A stretch of 64,000 bases of DNA from DATHBD01 sp035296325 (GTDB lineage Bacteria; Actinomycetota; Actinomycetes; Mycobacteriales; Micromonosporaceae): NCBI GenBank assembly GCA_035296325.1, contig DATHBD010000060.1:186001-250000 (forward strand), read 5' to 3'. Shown here in pieces: positions 51,451-59,827 of the stretch. Numbering within the stretch: position 1 is the stretch's first letter; each line of letters opens with the position of its first letter. The position numbers and the translations under genes are program-made. The notes under the pieces were generated by a model. It was given only the letters and a program-made list of their open reading frames with translations, had not been told where the DNA came from and made no database searches.

Positions 51451-52260
51451 CTACCCGAGCAACTCGGCGTGACCCAGGCGGGCCAGCACCTCTTCGTGCA
51501 GCGTGCCGTTGGTGGCGATGGCGCTGCCGCCGCCAGGGCCCGGGCGTCCGGCCAGATCGGTGAACCGGCCGCCTGCCTCCGTGACGATCGGCACGAGCGC
51601 GGCGAGGTCCCACAGGGAGAGTTCCGGCTCGACCATGATGTCCACGGCGCCCTCGGCGGCCAGCATGTACCCGTAGAAGTCCCCGTATGCCCGGGTCCGC
51701 CAACAGCCGCGCATGAGTTCCACCATGGCGTCCAGCCGGCCCACCTCGTCCCAACTGGTCAGCGACGAGTAGCAGAACGAGGCGTCGGCGAGGCGGCGCA
51801 CCGCCGACACCCGGATCGGCGTGGCGGCCGCGGTGTGCTTGCCGGCGTACGCCCCGTGCCCCGAGGCCGCCCACCAGCGGCGGCCCAGCGCCGGCGCGGA
51901 GACCAGCCCCACCACCGGCTCCTCACCCTCCATCAGCGCGATCAACGTGGCCCAGACCGGCACCCCCCGGATGAAGTTCTTGGTGCCGTCGATCGGGTCG
52001 ATCACCCACTGCCGCCGCCCCGACCCGGCGGCCGCCTTGCGCGCGCCGAACTCCTCGCCGAGCACGCCGTCGCGGGGCCGGGTGCGGGCCAGCGTCGCCC
52101 GCAGCGCCTTCTCCACCGCGGTGTCCGCATCGGAGACCGGGGTCAGGTCGGGCTTCTCGCTCACCCGCAGGTCGAGCGCGCGGAACCGGGGCATGGAGAT
52201 GGCGTCCGCCGTATCGGCGAGGACATGGGCGAGGGAGAGATCATCGGCGTATCGGGCCAT
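51451..52260 (-). CDS. hisN: Inositol-monophosphatase-family phosphatase, HisN-like histidinol phosphatase
   Basis: 269 residues from ATG 52260. Metal-binding motifs of the family: GEEFG, WVIDPIDGTKNFIRG and, near the C-terminus, LWDLAALVPIVTEAGG. Sequence context (KPDLTPVSDADTAVEKALR) matches actinobacterial HisN, the histidinol-phosphate phosphatase of histidine biosynthesis, though inositol-phosphatase and SuhB activities share the fold. A -10-like TAGGTT ends 7 bases upstream. Confidence 0.85.
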   Translation of the reverse strand: MARYADDLSLAHVLADTADAISMPRFRALDLRVSEKPDLTPVSDADTAVEKALRATLARTRPRDGVLGEEFGARKAAAGSGRRQWVIDPIDGTKNFIRGVPVWATLIALMEGEEPVVGLVSAPALGRRWWAASGHGAYAGKHTAAATPIRVSAVRRLADASFCYSSLTSWDEVGRLDAMVELMRGCWRTRAYGDFYGYMLAAEGAVDIMVEPELSLWDLAALVPIVTEAGGRFTDLAGRPGPGGGSAIATNGTLHEEVLARLGHAELLG

Positions 52261-52267
52261 GCGCGGA

Positions 52268-52314
52268 AACCTAGCGGATGCCCGGGAGCGCACGTCCGAC
52301 GCGCCCGATACCGT
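52268..52314. promoter_or_regulatory. Divergent pair of leaderless-type -10 elements
   Basis: Minus strand: TAGGTT (52273-52268) ends 7 bases before the hisN ATG 52260. Plus strand: TACCGT (52309-52314) ends 7 bases before ATG 52322. Confidence 0.5.
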
Positions 52315-52321
52315 TCCAGGG

Positions 52322-52858
52322 ATGAGACCCGAGTTCTTGTGCGGGCTGCTCGCCGAGCCCGATCGGCTGCGTGTGTTCGCGGCTGTGGTGCTCGGCGCGC
52401 GGAGCGCCGGTGAGGTGGCGCAACGCACCGGTCTGCCGGCCCGCGCGGTGGTCGCCGCCCTCCACCGGTTTGAGCAGGGCGGGCTGGTCAGCACGGTCGG
52501 GGACGGGCTGGTGGCGGACACCTCGGCGTTCAAGGATGCGGTCCGGGAGTACGCTCCGGCACCCGGCTCCGCCGAGCCGCTCGACCCGGACCGGCAGCGC
52601 GACACGGTGCTGCGGACGTTTCTGGTCGACGGTCGGTTGGTCCGGCTGCCGGCGCAGCACTCCAAACGGCTGATCGTGCTGGAGCACATCGTGGCGGCCT
52701 TCGAACCGGGCGTGAAGTACCCGGAGAAGGCGGTCAACGCGATTCTGCGGGCCTGGCACGCCGACTACGCCGCCCTGCGCCGCAACCTCGTGGACGAGGG
52801 CCTGATGGGCCGCGACGCGGGCGTGTACTGGCGCACCGGCGGATACGTGGAACTCTGA
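52322..52858 (+). CDS. DUF2087 domain protein with N-terminal wHTH-like region
   Basis: 178 residues. N-terminal half looks like a winged helix (DRLRVFAAVVLGARSAGEVA, VVAALHRFEQGGLVSTVGDG); C-terminal DUF2087 segment: KRLIVLEHIVAAFEPGVKYP, AVNAILRAWHADYAALRRNL, DEGLMGRDAGVYWRTGG. The combination suggests a transcriptional regulator, with DUF2087 as the conserved RNA-polymerase- or DNA-associated part; this is inferred. Start ATG 52322 after a TACCGT -10 element. Confidence 0.82.
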   Translation: MRPEFLCGLLAEPDRLRVFAAVVLGARSAGEVAQRTGLPARAVVAALHRFEQGGLVSTVGDGLVADTSAFKDAVREYAPAPGSAEPLDPDRQRDTVLRTFLVDGRLVRLPAQHSKRLIVLEHIVAAFEPGVKYPEKAVNAILRAWHADYAALRRNLVDEGLMGRDAGVYWRTGGYVEL

Positions 52859-52870
52859 GGACCGGATCCC

Positions 52871-53947
52871 TCACTGGTCCTCTGGCATGTCCTCACCGGA
52901 GCGGGAGGCGAGCAGCCGCCGGAACGAGGCGAGCCGACGGGGATCCGCGCCGCCCTCGGCCACCAGCAGGTCCAGCCCGCACTCGCCGCCGGCGCCGGTG
53001 TGGTCGCAGTTGGACGGGCACCGGGTGGAGGCTTCGACCAGGTCCGGGAAGCCGTGCAGCAGGCTGTCGGCGGAGACGTGGGCCAGGCCGAATGAGCGGA
53101 TGCCCGGTGTGTCGATGATCCAGCCGGCGCCGATCGCGTTCCCGGCCGGGTCGACGGCGGCGGCCGGGCCGGCGCCTTCGGCCGGGTCCGGGGCGGCCAG
53201 CCGCAGCGCCACCGCACTGGTGGAGGTGTGCCGCCCCTTGCCCACGGCGCTCACCACGCCGACCGCCCGGTCGGTGCCCGGCACCAGCCGGTTCACCAGG
53301 GTGGACTTGCCCACGCCGGAGTGCCCGACCAGCACGGAGAGCCGATCGGTCAGGGCGGTCCGCAGCGCGGTGAGCGGCTGGTCCGGGCGGCAGAGCACCC
53401 ACGGCAGGTCGAGGACGGCGTAGTAGCCCAGCACCTCGGTGGGGTCGCCGAGGTCGGCTTTGGTCAGGCAGAGCAGTGGTTCGATCCCGGCGTCGTACGA
53501 GGCGACCAGGCACCGGTCGATGAACCCGGTGCGCGGCGGCGGATCGTGCAGCGAACAGACGATGACCAGCTGCTGGGCGTTGGCGACCACCACCCGTTCC
53601 TGACGCCCTTCGACGCTGGTGTCGTCGTCGTCGGCGGTCCGCATCAGCACCGACACCCGGTCGGCCAGGCTGACGATCCGGGCGAGCGCGTCGGGTAGCC
53701 CGGACAGGTCCCCGACCAGGCGCACCCGGTCACCCACCACGACACCACGGCGGCCCAGCTCGCGGGCGCGCATGGCGGTGACCGTACGTCCGTTGGCCAG
53801 GGCGCAGGTGTACCGCCCACGGTCCACCGCGACCACGAAACCATCCACCGCGTCGTCATGGCTCGGCCGGCGGCGGGTACGCGGGCGCGAGGACCGGCCC
53901 GGGCGCACCCGGACGTCGTCCTCGTCGTACTCCCGGGACCGGTTCAG
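52871..53947 (-). CDS. rsgA: RsgA ribosome small-subunit-dependent GTPase; apparent CTG start
   Basis: Circularly permuted GTPase with an OB-fold N-domain: G4 LTKAD, then G1 GHSGVGKST, G3 IDTPGIRSFG; C-terminal zinc finger with Cys and His in CPSNCDHTGAGGEC. Matures the 30S subunit. The only ATG/GTG start is GTG 53908, which would drop the conserved acidic leader SREYDEDDVRVRP seen in actinobacterial RsgA. The frame has no stop until just upstream, and CTG 53947 overlaps the aroA TGA as CTGA, the same coupling seen elsewhere. CTG 53947 is therefore proposed: 358 residues. Confidence 0.85.
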   Translation of the reverse strand: MNRSREYDEDDVRVRPGRSSRPRTRRRPSHDDAVDGFVVAVDRGRYTCALANGRTVTAMRARELGRRGVVVGDRVRLVGDLSGLPDALARIVSLADRVSVLMRTADDDDTSVEGRQERVVVANAQQLVIVCSLHDPPPRTGFIDRCLVASYDAGIEPLLCLTKADLGDPTEVLGYYAVLDLPWVLCRPDQPLTALRTALTDRLSVLVGHSGVGKSTLVNRLVPGTDRAVGVVSAVGKGRHTSTSAVALRLAAPDPAEGAGPAAAVDPAGNAIGAGWIIDTPGIRSFGLAHVSADSLLHGFPDLVEASTRCPSNCDHTGAGGECGLDLLVAEGGADPRRLASFRRLLASRSGEDMPEDQ

Positions 53948-55281
53948 GCCTGGCCCTCCCGCTCATCCACCGCGGAACTCGTCATCGTCGACCATAGTGC
54001 CGCAAACTCCGGCAGCGTCTTGCTGGTACACCCCACGTCGGTCAACTCGATGCCCGGCACGACCAGGCCGATCACCGCGGCTGCGTGCGCCATGCGGTGA
54101 TCGTCGTAGGTCTCGAAGACGGCGCCGCGCAGCGGCCTCGGATGGATCTCCAGCCCGTCGGGAAGCTCCCGCACCTCGGCGCCGAGCTTGCCGAGTTCCT
54201 TCGCCAGCGCGGCCAGGCGGTCGGTCTCGTGCGCCCGGATGTGCCCGATGCCGCGCAGCCGCGACGGCGAGTCGGCGACCGCGGCCAGTGCCGCCAGCAC
54301 CGGAGTGAGCTCGCCCACCTCGTTGAGGTCGGCGTCCAGCCCGTGCACCGTGCCGGTCCCGCGCACGGTCAGCCCGTCCGCCCCCAGCGTCGCGGTGCCG
54401 CCCATCTCGGTGAGCAGGTCGCGGAGCCGGTCACCCGGCTGTGTTGTGCTGTGGGGCCAGCCCTGCACGGTCACGGTGCCGCCGGTGACGAGTGCGGCGG
54501 CGAGGAACGGCGCGGCTCCGGACAGGTCCGGCTCGATGTCCCAGGCGCGTTCGGAGAGCCGTCCGGGCTCCACGACCCAGACGTCGGGATCGCTGTCGTC
54601 CACTCCGGCACCCGCCGCCCGCAGCATCGCGACGGTCATCCGCAGGTGCGGGGCGCTCGGCACGGGTGGCCCGACATGGCGGACCACCACGCCGTAGTCG
54701 TACGCGGCGCCGGCGAGCAGCAGGCCCGACACGAACTGGCTGGACGCGGAGGCGTCGATCGTCACCTCGCCGCCGGAGACGCGGACCGCGCCGTGCACGG
54801 TCAGCGGCAGGCCGTCCTGCGGCGAGGCGTCCAGCCGGACGCCGAGCGAGCGCAGCGCGGTGAGCAGTGGTGCCAGCGGTCGTTCCCGGGCCCGCGGGTC
54901 ACCGTCGAACGTGATCGGCCCGTCGGCCAGTGCCGCGATGCCCGGCAGGAACCGCATCACCGTGCCCGCCAGGCCGACGTCGAGAAGGGCCGGCCCGCGT
55001 AGTTGCCGCGATCGCACCGTCCACAAGCCATCATCCACAGTGGAGACGTGGCACCCCATGGCCTGCAGCGCGGATGCCATCAGCTCCGTGTCGCGGGCCC
55101 GCAGGGGCGCCCGCAGGGTGCTGGAGCCTGGCGAGATGGCCGCGAGGACGAGCGCCCGGGCGGTCATCGACTTCGACCCTGGCAGTCGCAGGGTGGTGGT
55201 CACCGGGCCGGCTGCGGTCGGCGCGGCCCAGGGCCGGGCGGAGTCGGGTGAGCCGGCGGTCGGGGAGGAGGTTGTTGACAC
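53944..55281 (-). CDS. aroA: 3-phosphoshikimate 1-carboxyvinyltransferase (EPSP synthase)
   Basis: 445 residues from GTG 55281. Family motifs: LRLPGSKSMTARALVLAA (PEP/S3P loop), LGLAGTVMRFL-like LDVGLAGTVMRFLPGIAAL, RARERPLAPLLTAL, DLNEVGELTPVLAALAA, and YDDHRMAHAAAVIGLV. Catalyses the penultimate common aromatic pathway step, S3P + PEP to EPSP. Coupled with rsgA by a CTGA overlap. Gene order aroA-rsgA matches Rv3227-Rv3228. The long open frame upstream to 56076 is GC artefact. Confidence 0.94.
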   Translation of the reverse strand: MSTTSSPTAGSPDSARPWAAPTAAGPVTTTLRLPGSKSMTARALVLAAISPGSSTLRAPLRARDTELMASALQAMGCHVSTVDDGLWTVRSRQLRGPALLDVGLAGTVMRFLPGIAALADGPITFDGDPRARERPLAPLLTALRSLGVRLDASPQDGLPLTVHGAVRVSGGEVTIDASASSQFVSGLLLAGAAYDYGVVVRHVGPPVPSAPHLRMTVAMLRAAGAGVDDSDPDVWVVEPGRLSERAWDIEPDLSGAAPFLAAALVTGGTVTVQGWPHSTTQPGDRLRDLLTEMGGTATLGADGLTVRGTGTVHGLDADLNEVGELTPVLAALAAVADSPSRLRGIGHIRAHETDRLAALAKELGKLGAEVRELPDGLEIHPRPLRGAVFETYDDHRMAHAAAVIGLVVPGIELTDVGCTSKTLPEFAALWSTMTSSAVDEREGQA

Positions 55282-55374
55282 CCGTACAGTCTGCCGGCTC
55301 CATGCCGGCCCGGCGATGGGGTTCCGGGCAACTCCTGCACCGTGGGACGGACCACGGGAAGGCGTGGAACGCGT

Positions 55375-55380
55375 TACGGT
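55375..55380 (+). promoter_or_regulatory. Leaderless-type -10 element (TACGGT)
   Basis: TACGGT ends 6 bases before ATG 55387 of the SRAP gene, supporting that start and a leaderless transcript. Confidence 0.5.
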
Positions 55381-55386
55381 ACGGCC

Positions 55387-56115
55387 ATGTGCGGCCGGTA
55401 CGCGACCACCCGGAGCAGCGCCGACCTCGCCGCCCTCTTCGAGGCGGCGGATGAGACCGGCGGCGTCCTGGTGCCCGACTACAACGTGGCACCGACCGAC
55501 CCCACTCCGGTCATCCGGGTTTCCGCACGGGCCGGCGGTCGGGTCGTCTCGGCGGCAAGGTGGGGACTGGTGCCCCCGTGGGCGAAGGACACCCGGGGGG
55601 CGGCGCGCATGATCAACGCGCGCGCCGAGACGGTCGAGACGTCGCGCGCATTTGCCCGGCCGTTCGCCGAGCGTCGCTGCCTGGTGCCGGTGGATGGCTG
55701 GTACGAGTGGGTGCGCGACGACGCCGGCGGCAAGCAGGCGTACTTCATGACGCCGACCGACGGCGGGCCGCTCGCCCTGGCCGGCCTGTGGTCGGTCTGG
55801 GGCAACGCCGAGCAGCGGGTGCTGACCTGCACGGTCCTCACCACGGCCGCTGTCGATGAGCTGGCCCTGGTGCACCACCGCATGCCGTTGGCGCTGCCGC
55901 CGCGGCGGTGGGCCGAGTGGCTCAGCGGGCGCGACGTCGCAGCCGCCGATCTGCTCGCACCTCCACCCGCGGATCTGCTCGCCGGGCTGGAGCTTCGACC
56001 GGTCGGTGCACGGGTGGGGGACGTGCGCAATGACGGTCCGGAACTTATCGATCGAGTGCCCGGTCGGCCGCTGCATCGACCGGCAGATATCGACGCGGAC
56101 TTGACCTTATTTTGA
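55387..56115 (+). CDS. SRAP domain protein (YedK/HMCES-like)
   Basis: 242 residues with all active-site residues of SRAP proteins: Cys2 (MCGRY, exposed after Met removal), Asn77 (INARAETV), Glu107 (GWYEW) and His164 (HHRMP). The family traps abasic sites in single-stranded DNA by a thiazolidine link to Cys2 and keeps forks from breaking. Divergent from aroA; in M. tuberculosis the SRAP gene Rv3226c has the same neighbour. Confidence 0.93.
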   Translation: MCGRYATTRSSADLAALFEAADETGGVLVPDYNVAPTDPTPVIRVSARAGGRVVSAARWGLVPPWAKDTRGAARMINARAETVETSRAFARPFAERRCLVPVDGWYEWVRDDAGGKQAYFMTPTDGGPLALAGLWSVWGNAEQRVLTCTVLTTAAVDELALVHHRMPLALPPRRWAEWLSGRDVAAADLLAPPPADLLAGLELRPVGARVGDVRNDGPELIDRVPGRPLHRPADIDADLTLF

Positions 56116-56279
56116 GGGGTTGGACCGGGTTCGTCCCCCGGCAGAAGTGACAGAAACCCGCTTACACGCTTGTTTTCGCCGCGATGCCTGCGGTAGACAC
56201 TGCGCCGGCGGGTTTGGTCCGAGCCAAGCCTTGTGACCTGCCCGTCGTTCGTGTTTCTGACCCACGGGGGAGGTGGGGG

Positions 56280-56810
56280 ATGACCCGCGCGCGTATGCCA
56301 CGCCCGCACGAGGTTGCCGCTGCGAGGCGGGACCCACGACTGATTCGAGCGGTACGGGAACGTCAGGGTGACATCGAATGGCGCACGCGAGGCGCGTGCC
56401 AGTCGGTCGACCCGGAGACGTTCTTCCCGGCGCCGACCGAGCCAGCCGATGCGGCTGTGTCGATGTGTCGTAACTGTGATGTCCAGGGTGCCTGCCTGGC
56501 CTGGGCGCTGGAGGTGGGTGACTGCCACGGCGTCTGGGGTGCTACCACACCCCGCGAGCGACGGGCCATGCTCATCGCCTGGCGGGGCGCGGCGGACGCT
56601 GCGCCGGCAGTCAGCCCGGGGCGGCGGCTGCAGACGATGAGCCGCGCCGACGGCATCGACTCGATCGTGGTCCACGACGAGTTCACCGCCGCCGACGCGG
56701 CGGCCGGGCTCGCGGCGGGCCCGACCGTGCTCGCCGACGTCCGGACGGCGGAAGAGGTGGGGATCCAGAGGCTCACGGCTGCGGGGGCGGTGGCCGCCGC
56801 AGCCGGGTGA
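56280..56810 (+). CDS. WhiB-family Fe-S transcription factor
   Basis: 176 residues from ATG 56280, which has GGGGGAGGTGGGGG just before it. Four Cys: GACQSVDPETFF, then CRNCDVQGAC with C-x2-C-x5-C. Turn region DCHGVWGATTPRERRAML. The C-terminal 60 residues (FTAADAAAGLAAGPTVLAD) have no AT-hook, so it is a WhiB protein other than WhiB7; subtype is uncertain. In-frame upstream ATG/GTG starts exist from 56184. Confidence 0.85.
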   Translation: MTRARMPRPHEVAAARRDPRLIRAVRERQGDIEWRTRGACQSVDPETFFPAPTEPADAAVSMCRNCDVQGACLAWALEVGDCHGVWGATTPRERRAMLIAWRGAADAAPAVSPGRRLQTMSRADGIDSIVVHDEFTAADAAAGLAAGPTVLADVRTAEEVGIQRLTAAGAVAAAAG

Positions 56811-57454
56811 CCTCGTCCTGGGACGATCCCGGGGTGAACGTCGTGGCAACGCGGTACGGGCCGGCGGGGTACGTCATCGACGTACCCGCCGGCCCGGCCA
56901 CCGGCGTGCTCGTGCTCGGCCACGGCGCCGGCGGTGGGGTCGACGCGGTGGATCTGCTCGCCGTGCGGCGCGCCGCCACCGCCGCCGGCCTCGTGGTTGT
57001 CCGCGTCACCCAGCCCTACCGGGTGGCCGGACGGCGTGCGCCGGCACCGGCGGGTCAACTCGACGAGGCATGGCTGGCGGTGCTGGCACACCTCGCTGAG
57101 CTGCCGACGGTCACCGGGCTGCCGCTCGTCGTGGGCGGGCGCTCCAGCGGGGCGAGGGTGGCCTGCCGGACCGCCCGTCGGTCGGGTGCGGTCGGGGTCG
57201 TCGCGCTCGCGTTTCCGCTGCACCCGCCGGGCCGCCCGGACCGTTCCCGGGCGGCGGAGGTGCCGGAAGGGCTGCCCGTGCTGGTGGTCAACGGCGACCG
57301 GGATCCGTTCGGCGTGCCCGAGAGCGGGCCAACCGTCGACGTGGCGGTGCGACCGGGGGAGGCCCATGACCTGCGCCGGGACCCCAGCGGTGCGGCGCAT
57401 GTCGTGGTGGACTGGCTGCGTCGGCACGGGTGGGCCCGCCCCGATCGGGGATAA
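56807..57454 (+). CDS. Alpha/beta-hydrolase family protein (dienelactone-hydrolase-like)
   Basis: 215 residues starting GTG 56807 and overlapping the WhiB stop (GTGA). Motifs: VLVLGHGAGGGVDAVDLLA (oxyanion side), nucleophile elbow GGRSSGAR (Ser), VVNGDRDPFGVP (Asp) and EAHDLRRD (His). The KANL3/Tex30-like small hydrolase family fits. Substrate unknown. Confidence 0.82.
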   Translation: MTSSWDDPGVNVVATRYGPAGYVIDVPAGPATGVLVLGHGAGGGVDAVDLLAVRRAATAAGLVVVRVTQPYRVAGRRAPAPAGQLDEAWLAVLAHLAELPTVTGLPLVVGGRSSGARVACRTARRSGAVGVVALAFPLHPPGRPDRSRAAEVPEGLPVLVVNGDRDPFGVPESGPTVDVAVRPGEAHDLRRDPSGAAHVVVDWLRRHGWARPDRG

Positions 57455-57918
57455 TCCGTTCGAGTCTTTCCAGGTCGACGCGTGTCCGGGCACCGTTCGG
57501 TTCGTTTACCTCCACGTACCCGGCGACCCCGGGTGCAGATCCACAACCTCCCAGGTCCTTCCTGCCCCGGAACGGTCGGTCGGTCCCAGCCTTGTGCCGG
57601 CCACCGGGGCAGGTGGGTGGGGCCTGGAATGTCGGCACCCACCAGCAGCGTTACACCGGCCGGGTGCGGTCGTCGATCCGCGGCGCCGCCCTTGGCGAGG
57701 GACGCACGCGTTCCGGTGTGGGAGACGACGTGGAGATCATCCAGCGCGGTCGGCTGCGCGACATTCTGAGCGGGCCGGCGTGGCCCACCGGAGGTCCACC
57801 GACGGTCGACTCCGGCCCGCCCGCAGATGCGCGGACTGGACTGGTCCTCGGCGGGTACCCAGCGGGCTTCCAGGGTGCCGGCGTATTCTCGGCGCAACAG
57901 TCGAGGGGGGATCGCCCA
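57455..57918 (+). other. sigH leader region, 464 bases, open in the sigH frame
   Basis: No separate gene. The sigH reading frame is open across the whole region, so an N-terminally extended isoform is possible from GTGs such as 57667 or 57718. It contains the candidate SigH-type promoter at 57626-57652 and a proximal -10-like TATTCT at 57884-57889. Confidence 0.5.
57626..57652 (+). promoter_or_regulatory. Candidate SigH/SigR-type promoter of sigH
   Basis: GGAAT (57626-57630), a 19-base spacer, then GTT (57650-57652), matching the GGAAT...GTT pattern of SigR/SigH-dependent promoters (usual spacer about 18). It implies positive autoregulation. Confidence 0.5.
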
Positions 57919-58542
57919 GTGACCGACAGCGAGAGCCCGGCGCAGCGGCGCGCGCGCTTCGAGCGTGACGCCCTGCCGTTCCTTGACCAGCTCTACGCGG
58001 CCGGACTGCGGATGACGAGGAATCCGGCCGATGCCGAGGACCTGGTGCAGGAGACCTTCCTCAAGGCGTACGCGGCCTTCCACCAGTTCGAGCACGGTAC
58101 GAACCTGAAGGCCTGGCTGTACCGCATCCTCACCAACACCTACATCAACTCGTACCGACGCAGGCAGCGCCAGCCCGTGCAGGCGCCGACCGAGGAGATC
58201 TCGGACTGGCAGTTGGCCGAGGCCGAGTCACACACGTCGAGTGGCCTGCGTTCCGCCGAGACCGAGGCGTTGGACCGGTTGCCCGACTCCGACATCAAGG
58301 CCGCCCTGCAGGCGCTGCCGGAGGACTTCCGGCTCGCCGTGTACCTGGCCGACGTGGAGGGCTTCTCCTACAAGGAGATCGCCGACATCATGGGCACGCC
58401 GATCGGCACCGTGATGTCCCGCCTGCACCGCGGCCGGCGCAACCTGCGCGGCCTGCTGGAGCGCTATGCAACCGATCGAGGCTTTACCCGCGCCCCAGCG
58501 GCCGACCTCACGGTCGACCTGCCGGCCGGGCAGGAGGTGTGA
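57919..58542 (+). CDS. sigH: ECF sigma factor SigH/SigR (oxidative and heat stress)
   Basis: 207 residues from GTG 57919 with GAGGGGGG upstream. Region 2 (ADAEDLVQETFLKAYAAF, WLYRILTNTYINSYRRR) and region 4 (LPEDFRLAVYLADVEGFSYK, IGTVMSRLHRGRRNLRGLL). The next gene encodes a zinc anti-sigma factor, identifying the thiol-oxidative-stress pair SigR/RsrA or SigH/RshA. In S. coelicolor a longer, unstable isoform is made from the autoregulated promoter; the in-frame open stretch here would allow the same. Confidence 0.92.
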   Translation: MTDSESPAQRRARFERDALPFLDQLYAAGLRMTRNPADAEDLVQETFLKAYAAFHQFEHGTNLKAWLYRILTNTYINSYRRRQRQPVQAPTEEISDWQLAEAESHTSSGLRSAETEALDRLPDSDIKAALQALPEDFRLAVYLADVEGFSYKEIADIMGTPIGTVMSRLHRGRRNLRGLLERYATDRGFTRAPAADLTVDLPAGQEV

Positions 58543-58547
58543 TCGTC

Positions 58548-58832
58548 ATGAGCTGCGGTGATCCACACGAGACTGACTGTCGCGAGGTTCTTGAAGAGGT
58601 CTACATCTACCTGGACCTGGAGTGCGCGGATTCCCGGCGGGAGGTGATCCGTGCCCACCTCGAGGAGTGCTCGCCGTGCCTTCGGGAGTACGGCATCGAA
58701 CACGAGGTCAAGGCGCTGGTGGCGCGGTGCTGCGGCTCCGAGGTGGCGCCGATGGAGCTCAAGCAGCGGGTGCGGCTGAGGTTGTCGCAGTACGTCTTCG
58801 AGGCCGACCGCCGCGAGTACCTTCCCGAGTGA
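58548..58832 (+). CDS. rsrA: RsrA/RshA-type zinc-binding anti-sigma factor
   Basis: 94 residues from ATG 58548 (GTG 58539 overlaps the sigma stop). With this start the Cys/His positions are Cys3, Cys11, His37, Cys41, Cys44, Cys61 and Cys62, which equal the numbering I recall for S. coelicolor RsrA; the zinc motif is HLEECSPC. It holds the sigma factor inactive until oxidation releases zinc and forms a disulphide. The 6-base spacing and shared transcript with sigH fit a sigma/anti-sigma pair. Confidence 0.9.
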   Translation: MSCGDPHETDCREVLEEVYIYLDLECADSRREVIRAHLEECSPCLREYGIEHEVKALVARCCGSEVAPMELKQRVRLRLSQYVFEADRREYLPE

Positions 58833-58929
58833 TCCTCCCCAGGGCGGGACGATCTCGAGTGGTGGCGCGGTGGGTGCGACCCGGACGTGATTGGATACCT
58901 GCGGCACTGCGAACGCCGAGGGGGCAGGT

Positions 58930-59145
58930 ATGGCCGAGGAGATCCGCGCCGAGATGGTCGCGAACGTCTGGAAGATCGTCAAGGCCGTTGGTGACGAGGT
59001 CGAAGAGGGTGACACCCTGCTCATCCTGGAGTCCATGAAGATGGAGATCCCGGTGGTCGCCGAGGCCGACGGCGTGCTGCAGTCGATCGCCGTCAACGAG
59101 GGTGACGTGGTCCAGGAGGGCGACCTTATCGCGGTGATCGAGTAG
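58930..59145 (+). CDS. Biotin/lipoyl attachment domain protein (TB7.3-like)
   Basis: 71 residues, a single biotinyl domain: MAEEIRAEMVANVWKIVKAV at the start and the attachment Lys in ESMKMEIPV, with GDVVQEGDLIAVIE at the end. Same type as mycobacterial TB7.3 (Rv3221c), and in the same place, after the sigH/rshA pair. The carboxylase it serves is not encoded here. The 3' end overlaps the convergent TetR gene by 20 bases. Confidence 0.92.
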   Translation: MAEEIRAEMVANVWKIVKAVGDEVEEGDTLLILESMKMEIPVVAEADGVLQSIAVNEGDVVQEGDLIAVIE

Positions 59146-59794
59146 CCGGGTCGCCGTCCCCGGCCGTCCCGCCGTCGTCGATCAGGTCGAACGCCACCTC
59201 CATCGCCGCCGAGTGCCGCTGCCGGTCGGAAAGATCCGGGTCGCGCAGCAGAAACGCCGACGCGTGTACGGCGAAGATCGCCAAGCTGCTGCGGAGCCGC
59301 CGTGCCGGTGGATCACCGGGGTCACAGAGCACGTCGGTCAGGGCGAGCATCCGGTCGCGCATCCGTACGCCGGCTGGCATGCCCTTGATGGCTGTCTGGT
59401 TGCGCTCGAAGAACCGCATCACCTCGTGGTGTCGCTCAGACTGCAGGTCCTCGCCGTACCGCTGGATCAGCTCCCGCCGCGTTGCCGGCGTGCGGGGCTG
59501 TTGTTGAGCCCAGGCCAACAACTCGTCGAGCCGGGCGATCCGGTCCTCGATGAGGCTCTGGATGATGTCGTCCTTGGTCTGGAAGTGGTAATAGAGCGCG
59601 GCCTTCGTCACGCCCAGCCGCTCCGCGATCTCCCGGAGCGAGGTCTTCTCATAGCCGTGCTCGATGAACAGTGCGAGCGCCACGCGCTGGATTCGGGACC
59701 GGGTGTCCGGGCCGTCGCCGACGGCCGGCTCCGGAGCCCCGACACCGGGTCCGCCCCGAGGGGCCGCGGCTGTCTGCCGCTCGTGCTTGTCCAT
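59126..59794 (-). CDS. TetR-family repressor of the adjacent MFS exporter
   Basis: 222 residues; DNA-binding helix-turn-helix about residues 34-80 (VALALFIEHGYEKTSLREIA, LGVTKAALYYHFQTKDDI), ligand domain C-terminal with Asp/Glu-rich and aromatic pockets (EVMRFFERNQTAIKGMP). Divergent from the MFS gene, with two palindromic sites between them, so it is the probable local repressor. Ligand unknown. Confidence 0.88.
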   Translation of the reverse strand: MDKHERQTAAAPRGGPGVGAPEPAVGDGPDTRSRIQRVALALFIEHGYEKTSLREIAERLGVTKAALYYHFQTKDDIIQSLIEDRIARLDELLAWAQQQPRTPATRRELIQRYGEDLQSERHHEVMRFFERNQTAIKGMPAGVRMRDRMLALTDVLCDPGDPPARRLRSSLAIFAVHASAFLLRDPDLSDRQRHSAAMEVAFDLIDDGGTAGDGDPATRSPR

Positions 59795-59827
59795 GACATC
59801 TCCATGACCACGCCGGGCGGAGGGAAC

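Noticed and set aside
55282..56076. N-terminal extension of aroA to 56076
   Set aside because: Antisense to the SRAP gene, with no EPSP-synthase similarity; EPSP synthase length and GTG 55281 fit.
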